A DNA stretch of 14,476 nt from JAZGBC01 sp036444495. Its GTDB lineage: Bacteria; Pseudomonadota; Alphaproteobacteria; Kiloniellales; J153. Below, piece after piece: positions 7,000 through 12,978 of this stretch (its first letter is position 1; the number at the start of each line of letters is the position of its first letter). The translations under genes and the position numbers were made by a program. The notes under the pieces were generated by a model. The model saw only the letters and a program-made list of their open reading frames with translations. It searched no databases and was not told the DNA's origin. The stretch is from assembly GCA_036444495.1 (NCBI GenBank), contig JAZGBC010000062.1, forward strand, positions 1 through 14,476. Reading direction: 5' to 3'.

Positions 7000-8091
7000 T
7001 CAGGCCGCGACGGCCTCGAATTCCAGCAAGGCGGTGATGACGACCTGCTTCCGGTCCAGATTCGCGCCCTCCGTCTGGGCGAAAAGGCGCGTGATCTTCT
7101 CCCATAGGCCCAGCCAATGCGCAAGATCGCGCCTCTCCAGCAGGCGGGCCATGAGCGCCGTCTCCCCGGGCACCACCTCGGGCGGAAGGCGGCCCTCGGC
7201 CGCGGCGCGCACGAAGCGGCCCAGCCACCAGGTCATGAGCTCCGCGCCGCCGCGGAAGGCCGCGCCATCCGCGCCCCGGCTCAGGCGGTCGCCCAGGGCG
7301 TGGACCCGCGGTATGTCGAGTTGCGGCAGGCTGGACAGCACGGCCACCAGCTCGCGGTAGAATTCCACACCGCCCCCGGCGGCCAGATCGAGCGCCCGGC
7401 CGGGGCTGCCTTCGCTCAGGCGGGCCAACGCCGCGATCTCCTCTGGCGGCAGGTCCGGCTGAGCGCGCCCGAGCAACTCGGCGACCGCGTCCTCGGTCAG
7501 CGGTTCGAGCCCGAGCCGGCAGCAGCGCGAGCGGATCGTGGGCAGGAGCCGGCCGGGCGCATGGCTGACCAGCAGCAGCAGCACCTGGGCCGGCGGTTCC
7601 TCCAGCACCTTGAGCAGCGCATTGGCGGCGGTCGGGTTCAGGTCGTCGACGGGATCGGCGATGACCACGCGCCAGCCCCCCTCGGCGGCCGTCTTGCGCA
7701 GAAAGTCGACCGCGGCCCGCACGTCATCCACGACGGTCTCGGAGCGCAGCTTTCCGGTCTTGGGATTGATGCTGCGCTCGATCACCCTTAGGTCCAGGTG
7801 TCCGCCCGCGGCGATACGGCGGAAGACCGGGTCCTCGGGCGCGAGGAACAGGCTTTGCGGCGCCGCGCCGAACAGGTCGGGCCCCTGCCCGCCTGCCAAA
7901 ACGAAGCGCGCGAAGCGGTAGGCCAGGGTCGCCTTGCCGATACCGCGCGGGCCGGCCAGCAGCCAGGCGTGGGGCAGACGGCCCGAGCCGAAGGCCTCGA
8001 GCAGGACCCGCTCGGCCGCTCCGTGGCCGATCAGGTCCGGGTTGGCGCGCGGGGCGCAACCCTGCGTCTCGCTGATCGCTGCTTCGCTCAT
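7000..8091 (-). CDS. holB: DNA polymerase III subunit delta-prime
   Basis: Clamp-loader subunit that, with delta and tau/gamma, loads the beta sliding clamp at replication forks; 363 residues. The N-terminal AAA+ domain has a Walker A motif, GPRGIGKAT (47-55), a central VIADPVDDLNPTAANALLKVLEEPP block and the sensor-1/SRC region ending in IRSRCCRL, all hallmarks of delta-prime. The four-Cys zinc module seen in the E. coli protein is not evident between Walker A and the central block, where the sequence is HLDLRVIERSINPKTGKLR; this looks normal for Alphaproteobacteria. The ATG overlaps the tmk stop (ATGA, 8088-8091), so the two are probably translationally coupled. The tmk-holB-metG order is widely conserved in the class. 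Confidence 0.95.
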   Translation of the reverse strand: MSEAAISETQGCAPRANPDLIGHGAAERVLLEAFGSGRLPHAWLLAGPRGIGKATLAYRFARFVLAGGQGPDLFGAAPQSLFLAPEDPVFRRIAAGGHLDLRVIERSINPKTGKLRSETVVDDVRAAVDFLRKTAAEGGWRVVIADPVDDLNPTAANALLKVLEEPPAQVLLLLVSHAPGRLLPTIRSRCCRLGLEPLTEDAVAELLGRAQPDLPPEEIAALARLSEGSPGRALDLAAGGGVEFYRELVAVLSSLPQLDIPRVHALGDRLSRGADGAAFRGGAELMTWWLGRFVRAAAEGRLPPEVVPGETALMARLLERRDLAHWLGLWEKITRLFAQTEGANLDRKQVVITALLEFEAVAA

Positions 8092-8726
8092 GACAGACTC
8101 ACATCCAATCGTTGGGCGACCGCCGCGCGGATCGCCACCTGAACCCGATCCACCGGACCCGAGGCATCGATCAGGGTACAGCGCGCCGGTTCGCGCCTGG
8201 CGATTTCTTGAAAGCCGCTGCGCAGGCGTTCATGGAAATCCGGGCCCAGACGCTCGTAACGGTCCTCGCCGTCGTTGCGGGAAGCGGCCCGCGCCAGCCC
8301 CACGTCCACCGGCACATCCAGGATGAGCGTCAGGTCGGGCGCGAAGTCTCCCACCACCAGGTCGCAAAGGCGGGCGATGACCTCGCGCCCCAGGCCGTGG
8401 CCGTAGCCCTGGTAGGCCAGGGTGGAATCGGCGAAGCGGTCGGACAGCACCCAGTCACCGGCTTCGAGCCGCGGCTGGACGACGCTCCGCAGGTGGTCCC
8501 GGCGCGCGGCGAAGTGCAACAGGGCCTCGGTCATGGGGTCCCAGCGGTCGGGCGCGCCGGTCACGAGCAGCTTGCGGATCTCCTCGGCCCCCGGGCTTCC
8601 GCCGGGCTCGCGCGTCGTGTAAACGCCCAGGCCCGCCTGGGTCAAAGCCTCGGCGAGCAGCGCGATCTGGGTAGATTTACCGGCGCCCTCGCCGCCCTCG
8701 AAGGTGATGAACTTGCCGCGGGCCAT
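8088..8726 (-). CDS. tmk: Thymidylate kinase
   Basis: Phosphorylates dTMP to dTDP with ATP, an essential step to dTTP; cytosolic, 212 residues, the usual family length. The P-loop GGEGAGKST is at 11-19, REPGG at 39-43, the DRF motif in LSDRFADSTLAYQG at 96-98, and the LID region carries RNDGEDRYERLG (150-161). The frame is open upstream to 8852, but the extension is out of family and runs into the 3' end of the carboxypeptidase gene. The start at 8726 gives the standard MARGKFITFEG N-terminus, with only a weak GAGG three bases before it. Fifty-two bases separate it from dac upstream, and it overlaps holB by four bases downstream. Confidence 0.96.
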   Translation of the reverse strand: MARGKFITFEGGEGAGKSTQIALLAEALTQAGLGVYTTREPGGSPGAEEIRKLLVTGAPDRWDPMTEALLHFAARRDHLRSVVQPRLEAGDWVLSDRFADSTLAYQGYGHGLGREVIARLCDLVVGDFAPDLTLILDVPVDVGLARAASRNDGEDRYERLGPDFHERLRSGFQEIARREPARCTLIDASGPVDRVQVAIRAAVAQRLDVSLS

Positions 8727-8778
8727 GGGCCTCACTCTGCCCGCGGCTCCGGGCCTGGTCAATCGGCCGCGCGGCGAT

Positions 8779-9912
8779 TCACTGTGCGCCGAAGACCAAA
8801 AATCTGACCCCGGCGTTGATGCGCCCGAACAGGCCCAGGCGGCCCACCGCATTGCCCGCCTGAAGGGGGATTTCGATGGGCTCGGTTTCAGGGGCCGTGA
8901 GCGTCAAGGTGGCCAAGCGTTGGCCTTCGGCGATGGGCGCGGGGATCGGCGAGACGTAGGAAACCGTGACCTTCATGCTGGCGCGGGCCTTGCGCGACAG
9001 GGTAAGCGTCAGGCCCTCGGGCAGGATCAGCGGTACCGAGGTCTCCGCCCCCAGCCAGACGGGCGCCTCCTCGACCACCTCGCCCGGCGTGAACAGGGCA
9101 TAGTTGTCGAACTCCCGGAAGGCCCAGTTAATGAGCCGCGCGGACTCCTCGGCCCGGGCGCGCACGCTGTCCAGACCGTTGATGACCAGGATGATGCGCC
9201 GCCCGTCGCGCTCCGCCGAGGCGGTCAGGCCATAGCCCGCCTCCTCGGTGTGGCCGGTCTTGAGGCCGTCGGCGCCGAGCGACTTGTAGAGCAGCGGGTT
9301 CCGGTTGCCCTGGCGGATGCCGGAATAGGTGAACTCCGTCTCCGCGTAGATGGAATAGTACTCGGGGAAATCCTCGATGGTGCGCCGGACCAGGATGGCC
9401 AGGTCCCGCGCGGTCATCCGCTGGTTGGGATCGGGCCAGCCCGTGGCGTTGGCGAAGCTGCTGCCGGTCATGCCCAGCTCGCGCGCCTTGCGGTTCATCT
9501 CCTCGGCGAAGGCCTCTTCGGTCCCGCCCACGCCTTCGGCCAGTACGATGGAGGCGTCGTTGCCCGACTGCACGATAACGCCGCGCAGAAGATCCTCGAC
9601 CCGTACCTGCTTGCCGACCTCGACGAACATCTTGGAGCCGCCCCAGTTCCAGGCCTTTTCACTGACCAGGAACTCATCATCCAGGGACAGGCGGCCGTCC
9701 TTGAGGCGCTCGAAGATTAGATAAATGGTCATGATCTTGCTCATGGAGGCGGGCGGCATGGAGGTGTCCGCCTCCTTTTCCAGCAGCACCGTGCCGGTCT
9801 CGGCGTCGAGCAACAGGGCCTCGCGCGCGCTGGTTTCGATGGCCGCGGCCGGGTGCCAGGCCAAGAGCAGGAACAGGGTGGCAAAGAGCAGGGAGCGGAG
9901 GATGGCAGGCAT
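8779..9912 (-). CDS. D-alanyl-D-alanine carboxypeptidase (PBP5/6-like)
   Basis: Periplasmic serine carboxypeptidase (S11 family) that trims the terminal D-Ala from peptidoglycan pentapeptides, about 377 residues. A signal peptide covers the first ~24 residues (hydrophobic core LLFATLFLLLAW, cleavage near AAA-IE). The three active-site motifs are present: SMSK (Ser56-Lys59), SGN (116-118) and KTG (218-220). A beta-rich PBP5_C domain follows, and the C-terminus (GRLGLFGRINAGVRFLVFG) could form the amphipathic membrane-anchoring helix. I prefer the ATG at 9912 because the signal peptide starts there. A GTG at 9945 in the same frame is an alternative that adds eleven polar residues. It heads the dac-tmk-holB-metG operon; a candidate promoter lies at 9984-10011. 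Confidence 0.93.
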   Translation of the reverse strand: MPAILRSLLFATLFLLLAWHPAAAIETSAREALLLDAETGTVLLEKEADTSMPPASMSKIMTIYLIFERLKDGRLSLDDEFLVSEKAWNWGGSKMFVEVGKQVRVEDLLRGVIVQSGNDASIVLAEGVGGTEEAFAEEMNRKARELGMTGSSFANATGWPDPNQRMTARDLAILVRRTIEDFPEYYSIYAETEFTYSGIRQGNRNPLLYKSLGADGLKTGHTEEAGYGLTASAERDGRRIILVINGLDSVRARAEESARLINWAFREFDNYALFTPGEVVEEAPVWLGAETSVPLILPEGLTLTLSRKARASMKVTVSYVSPIPAPIAEGQRLATLTLTAPETEPIEIPLQAGNAVGRLGLFGRINAGVRFLVFGAQ

Positions 9913-9983
9913 TCTGATCTGACTCGCTTGATCGCTGAGTGACACGGGAATTCTTGAAGTCCGAACGCCGGAGCGTCGGCGTC

Positions 9984-10011
9984 ATTCTACGGTATAACCC
10001 GATTCTGTCGA
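9984..10011 (-). promoter_or_regulatory. Candidate sigma-70-type promoter for the dac-tmk-holB-metG operon
   Basis: On the minus strand, TCGACA (10006-10011, five of six to TTGACA) is followed after 16 bases by TAGAAT (9984-9989, five of six to TATAAT). The expected transcript start is near 9977, inside a small hairpin (ACGCCG-gagcgt-CGGCGT, 9965-9982) that would sit at the 5' end of the message. The prediction is by eye. Confidence 0.45.
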
Positions 10012-10065
10012 GAAAAGGACTAATCGGAGGGAACTGGCACTCCCCTCGCCCCTGTGAAACCAGGC

Positions 10066-10206
10066 CTAGAGCAATATCCGAACGGATGGAACCAGTCCGG
10101 TCCCATCCGTTCGGATAAAATTACTCTACTTTTCAATAGGTAGAGCAGCTTTATCCGCTCAGTTGGATCGCTGAAAGCGATTCCATCTGAACGGATGCTG
10201 CTCTAG
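10066..10206. repeat. Composite palindromic repeat bounded by CTAGAGCA and TGCTCTAG
   Basis: The 8-base ends at 10066-10073 and 10199-10206 are exact inverted repeats. Inside are three hairpins: a perfect 15-base-pair stem (TATCCGAACGGATGG, 10075-10089, with 10103-10117); a 6-base-pair stem (CTCTAC/GTAGAG, 10124-10129/10140-10145); and a long imperfect stem around 10152-10196 whose tip is ATCGCT-gaa-AGCGAT. The motif TAGAGCA occurs again internally at 10141-10147, suggesting two related units side by side. TAGAGCA-bounded repeats with CCGAACGG-type cores are, as I recall, dispersed in rhodospirilla-like genomes. The right end overlaps the rlpA stop codon (TAG, 10203-10205). No coding sequence lies inside. 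Confidence 0.78.
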
Positions 10207-11183
10207 TCGATGACCACGCGCGCATCGATGTGCCCACTGTCGATCAGGGTCGCGAGCAGCTTGTCGGCCGCTTCCACCGAGCCCATGGGTCCGAAGCGAA
10301 CCCGGTAAAAGCGCCGCCGGTCGACCACGGTCTGGGCGATCCGCGCCCGGCCGATCTTTGTCAGGTTTCTACGCAGCCGGTGCGCGTTATCGATCCGGGT
10401 GAAGGAGCCGGCCTGAACGAAGATTCGGCTCGGGCGCACCATTTCCGTTGTTACGATCCCGTTGGGCCTGGGCACGAAGATCTTGAGCCGCCGGTTCACG
10501 CCGGCTGTTCCGGCGCCGTTCGCGGCATCGGTCGGACCCGCGGCGGCGGTCTGGCTGGCCGTGGACAGCGGCGCCTCGATGGCATCGGGGCCGGCCTCCA
10601 GGTCCCGCACCGTGACCGGGACCATCGGCGCGGGCTCGGGCGCAAAACGCGCGGCCTCCCTGCTCAGCGCCAGGACCGCCAGACGGCGGCTTTCGTCCTC
10701 GATGATCTCGACGCGCACCTTGGCCGTGCCCCCCCTGTGGAAACCCAGGAGCTGCGCCGCACGCCGCGAGACATCGATGATGCGGCCGTTCTTGAAGGGG
10801 CCGCGGTCGTTGATCCGGAGCTTGATGGAGCGGCCGTTCTCCAGGTTGGTCACCTGCACCATCGTGGGCAGCGGCAGGGTGCGGTGCGCCGCGGTCAGGC
10901 CGTTCTCATCGTAGGTCTCGCCGTTGGCCGTGCTCCGGCCGTGGAACCCGGGACCGTACCAGGAGGCGATCCCGGTCTCCTTATAGCCGTAATCCGCCTT
11001 GGGGTAATACCAGACGCCGTCGACCTGATAGGGATTGCCGATCTTGTAGCCGCTGATCTGGCCCTGGGGCACCGCCTTGGCGAGCTGCCGGCCTGAGCCC
11101 GCGCCGGTCTGGACGCAGCCGGCAAGCGCCAGCGCCGCGCCGACGGCGAGCAGCAGTCCAATACGGTGCAGCAGCATCTTCAT
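10203..11183 (-). CDS. rlpA: Septal ring lytic transglycosylase RlpA, lipoprotein
   Basis: Outer-membrane lipoprotein that cleaves glycan strands lacking stem peptides and helps daughter cells separate; 326 residues. A lipoprotein signal ends in the lipobox LALAGC with Cys23. The double-psi beta-barrel domain (about 68-165) starts with GIASWYGPGFHG and carries Glu89, His100 and Asp126; their spacing (11 and 37 residues from Glu) equals that of the known P. aeruginosa catalytic residues E120, H131 and D157. A Pro/Ala linker leads to a C-terminal SPOR domain (about 250-326, RIFVQAGSFTR), which targets denuded septal peptidoglycan. The gene follows mltB by 74 bases on the same strand. Its TAG stop lies inside a palindromic repeat. 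No strong ribosome site is visible; ATG codons at residues 1 and 3 are both possible starts. Confidence 0.95.
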   Translation of the reverse strand: MKMLLHRIGLLLAVGAALALAGCVQTGAGSGRQLAKAVPQGQISGYKIGNPYQVDGVWYYPKADYGYKETGIASWYGPGFHGRSTANGETYDENGLTAAHRTLPLPTMVQVTNLENGRSIKLRINDRGPFKNGRIIDVSRRAAQLLGFHRGGTAKVRVEIIEDESRRLAVLALSREAARFAPEPAPMVPVTVRDLEAGPDAIEAPLSTASQTAAAGPTDAANGAGTAGVNRRLKIFVPRPNGIVTTEMVRPSRIFVQAGSFTRIDNAHRLRRNLTKIGRARIAQTVVDRRRFYRVRFGPMGSVEAADKLLATLIDSGHIDARVVID

Positions 11184-11257
11184 CTTGTAGGTCTGCTCTA
11201 TATCCTTACTAAATCTTGCCGTCTAGTGCCCTTGCCGCCGGGCAAGCCGCCTGGCGA

Positions 11258-12511
11258 TCAGTTCGTGTTCGCCTGCCGCCCCGCCAGTTGGCGCAGGTTT
11301 TCCAGCACATCCTGGCTCGGATAGCCGTCGGGCACCAGTCCGGCCTGCCGCTGAAAATCTCCCAGCGCCCTGCGGGTCTGGGACCCGACGATCCCGTCGG
11401 GTTTACCCGCGTCGAAGCCCAGGGAGCCAAGCATGGACTGCATTTCCTCGATCTGCCCCCGGCTCATGGGCCATTCCTTCGCCGGCCGCTCGGTCCGCAG
11501 CGGGCTCCTGCCCACCAGCCGGTCCGCCAGATGACCCACGGCCACGGCATAAAGCAGCGAGCGGTTCCACTTGAGGATCGCATTGAAATTTCCATAGACC
11601 AGGAAGGCCGGCCCCTTGTGCCCGGCCGGCAGGATGACCGAGGCCTCCAGGTCCGCCTTGGGCAGGTCCCGGCCGTCGATACGGCGCAGACCGAGCCGCT
11701 GCCACTCGGCGAGCGCCCTGCGCTTGCCCAAGCCGATCAGCCCCCAGTCGAAGTCTGACGGCAGGCGCACCTCCCGCCCCCAAGTCTCGTCGCCGCGCCA
11801 ACCAATGCGACTCAAGTAATTCGCCGCGGACGCGAAAATATCGGGCAGCGAATTCCAAATATCGCGCCGCTTGTCGCCATCGTAATCGACCGCGTAGTTG
11901 ACGAAGGTCGAGGGAATGAACTGGAGCTGTCCCATGGCGCCGGCCCAGGAGCCGCTCATGCTGGCCGGCGTGATATGGCCCTGGTCCACGATTTTCAGGG
12001 CGTCCATCAGTTGGGCCCGGAAAAAGGCGCTGCGCCGTTCGTCGTAGGCCAGGGTCGCCAGGGCGCCAATGACCGAGAATCCCCCAGTGTAATCGCCGAA
12101 ATTGCTTTCCAGGGCCCAGAAGGCGACCAGGAACCGGGGCTGGACGCCATAGCGCGCCTGCACCCGATCGAGCAGACCGCGATGCTGGACCAGCATGCGC
12201 CGGCCGCGCGCGATGCGCTCCGGGGTCACACGTTTTCCCAGATAGGCCCAGAAGGTCTGGGTGAACTCCGGCTGACGCCGGTCCAACTCGATGATCCGGG
12301 GAATGGGTGCGATGCCGGCCAGCGCCGTCTCGATCGTGGACTCCGAGATGCGGGCGGCGCGGGCCTCGCGCTTCACCCCGTCCAGCCAGTCGGCAAAGCT
12401 CTGTTCCTGAGCGCGCGCGGCCTCAGGCGCAAGGCCGGAACAAAGGGCCAGCACCACGGCCAAGGCGCAACTCAGCCACAGCCTTCTCCCTCGGTTCCAC
12501 AAATTCCTCAT
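11258..12511 (-). CDS. mltB: Lytic murein transglycosylase, MltB-like (GH103) with peptidoglycan-binding domain
   Basis: Cuts the MurNAc-GlcNAc bond of peptidoglycan with formation of 1,6-anhydroMurNAc; periplasmic, 417 residues. A signal peptide covers about residues 1-35 (core LWLSCALAVVLALCSG, cleavage after ARA). The GH103 catalytic domain follows, with the probable catalytic Glu135 in FWALESNFGDYTGGF. Further family blocks are SWAGAMGQLQFIPSTF and YDGDKRRDIWNSLPDIFASAANYL. A C-terminal PG_binding_1 domain (about 345-410) has IEEMQSMLGSLGFDAGKPDGIVGSQTRRAL. No lipobox is seen, so it is probably the soluble MltB type of Alphaproteobacteria rather than a lipoprotein; 'mltB' is used in that broad sense. 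AGGCGG lies a few bases before the ATG. The upstream region is shared with the divergent RTX gene and contains a CtrA box. Confidence 0.93.
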   Translation of the reverse strand: MRNLWNRGRRLWLSCALAVVLALCSGLAPEAARAQEQSFADWLDGVKREARAARISESTIETALAGIAPIPRIIELDRRQPEFTQTFWAYLGKRVTPERIARGRRMLVQHRGLLDRVQARYGVQPRFLVAFWALESNFGDYTGGFSVIGALATLAYDERRSAFFRAQLMDALKIVDQGHITPASMSGSWAGAMGQLQFIPSTFVNYAVDYDGDKRRDIWNSLPDIFASAANYLSRIGWRGDETWGREVRLPSDFDWGLIGLGKRRALAEWQRLGLRRIDGRDLPKADLEASVILPAGHKGPAFLVYGNFNAILKWNRSLLYAVAVGHLADRLVGRSPLRTERPAKEWPMSRGQIEEMQSMLGSLGFDAGKPDGIVGSQTRRALGDFQRQAGLVPDGYPSQDVLENLRQLAGRQANTN

Positions 12512-12556
12512 CGGCCCGCCTTGGCGCTCTCTACATTAAGTCTGGCCCGGATAGTC

Positions 12557-12622
12557 CTACGGCTTCTTCTTGTGCCACGACGGCCCGGTGGCAAGCAATT
12601 CGTCAATCATCGCTCGCTCCAT
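12557..12622 (-). CDS. Possible 21-residue small ORF upstream of mltB
   Basis: A short minus-strand frame encodes MERAMIDELLATGPSWHKKKP and ends in TAG at 12557-12559. An inner ATG at 12610 is preceded by GGAG with a six-base gap, giving a 17-residue version. It ends 45 bases before the mltB ATG, so it could be a leader peptide or an independent small protein. Its Lys-rich tail and ribosome site are the only support. I do not recognise it, and a frame this short can arise by chance. Confidence 0.2.
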   Translation of the reverse strand: MERAMIDELLATGPSWHKKKP

Positions 12623-12663
12623 CCTGGCCTCGTGGACCGCAATCCGGACTGTGACACAGGGCC

Positions 12664-12680
12664 GTTAAGCTTTTCTTAAC
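12664..12680. promoter_or_regulatory. CtrA-like binding box in the mltB/RTX divergent region
   Basis: GTTAAG-ctttt-CTTAAC is a palindrome that contains TTAA-N7-TTAAC exactly, the full CtrA consensus, on both strands. It lies 153 bases before the mltB ATG and about 300 bases before the RTX ATG, so it could act on either gene. CtrA binding is inferred from the motif only. Confidence 0.5.
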
Positions 12681-12914
12681 CAGCGTCAGGCGCGGCGCGC
12701 CACCATACCGCCCGCCGGGGCCCCTCTAGGCCCTTTCCCGGGGGATAAATGCCACAAGAATTCCTCCAATGTATAAAATTTTATCGTAATAATAACTTGT
12801 TTTATTCCACATTAATCTAAGATGTGATGAAATAATGCCCTAGTAATTCTTTTTATCTATTTAGTCTTTATTCACCGTGAGGCTTTAAATTCAACCTCAG
12901 AACGGAGGACCACA

Positions 12915-12965
12915 AGGCCTTCGGACCCGCAAAATTGGCAGATAAGCACGGCGGACCGAGGGCCT
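12915..12965 (+). promoter_or_regulatory. Possible stem-loop in the RTX gene leader
   Basis: AGGCCTTCGG (12915-12924) can pair with CCGAGGGCCT (12956-12965), ten pairs with one G-U, closing a 31-base loop. The stem ends two bases before the AAGGAGG ribosome site. A second, weaker inverted repeat (TGAGG/CCTCA) lies just upstream near 12890. It does not match a riboswitch class I know. Confidence 0.35.
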
Positions 12966-12967
12966 CT

Positions 12968-12974
12968 AAGGAGG
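12968..12974 (+). promoter_or_regulatory. Ribosome binding site of the RTX gene
   Basis: AAGGAGG is a full Shine-Dalgarno match four bases before the ATG at 12979. It fixes the start of the RTX gene and suggests strong translation. Confidence 0.8.
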
Positions 12975-12978
12975 CAAA

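Larger units (their letters stand above)
12512..12978. other. Divergent intergenic region between mltB and the RTX gene
   Basis: This 467-base region has three parts. Next to mltB (12512-12660) it is GC-rich and holds a possible 21-codon minus-strand frame. A CtrA-like box sits at 12664-12680. From about 12750 to 12900 it becomes strongly AT-rich: I count 34 G+C in 120 bases at 12781-12900, about 28 percent, in an otherwise GC-rich window. The last 65 bases hold a possible leader hairpin (12915-12965) and the RTX ribosome site. The AT-rich part is the most likely promoter area for the RTX gene, but no single -35/-10 pair stands out. Confidence 0.65.

Noticed and set aside
5538..7037. 499-codon plus-strand frame opposite metG
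   Set aside because: It is antisense to a full methionyl-tRNA synthetase with HIGH and KMSKS motifs, and has no recognisable domains.
6969..7124. 52-residue N-terminal extension of metG
   Set aside because: It would overlap holB by 125 bases, is Arg/Ser/Pro-rich and unlike MetRS; the ATG at 6968 has a good ribosome site.
8727..8852. 42-residue N-terminal extension of tmk
   Set aside because: It overlaps the carboxypeptidase 3' end and does not resemble thymidylate kinases, which begin just before the P-loop strand.
11231..11246. CTTGCC-gccg-GGCAAG hairpin between mltB and rlpA as a terminator
   Set aside because: The stem is only six pairs and no U-tract follows on the minus strand; a terminator here would also split the mltB-rlpA pair.
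12880..12978. Riboswitch (such as c-di-GMP class) in the RTX leader
   Set aside because: The conserved core sequences of classes I know are not present; only a generic stem can be supported.
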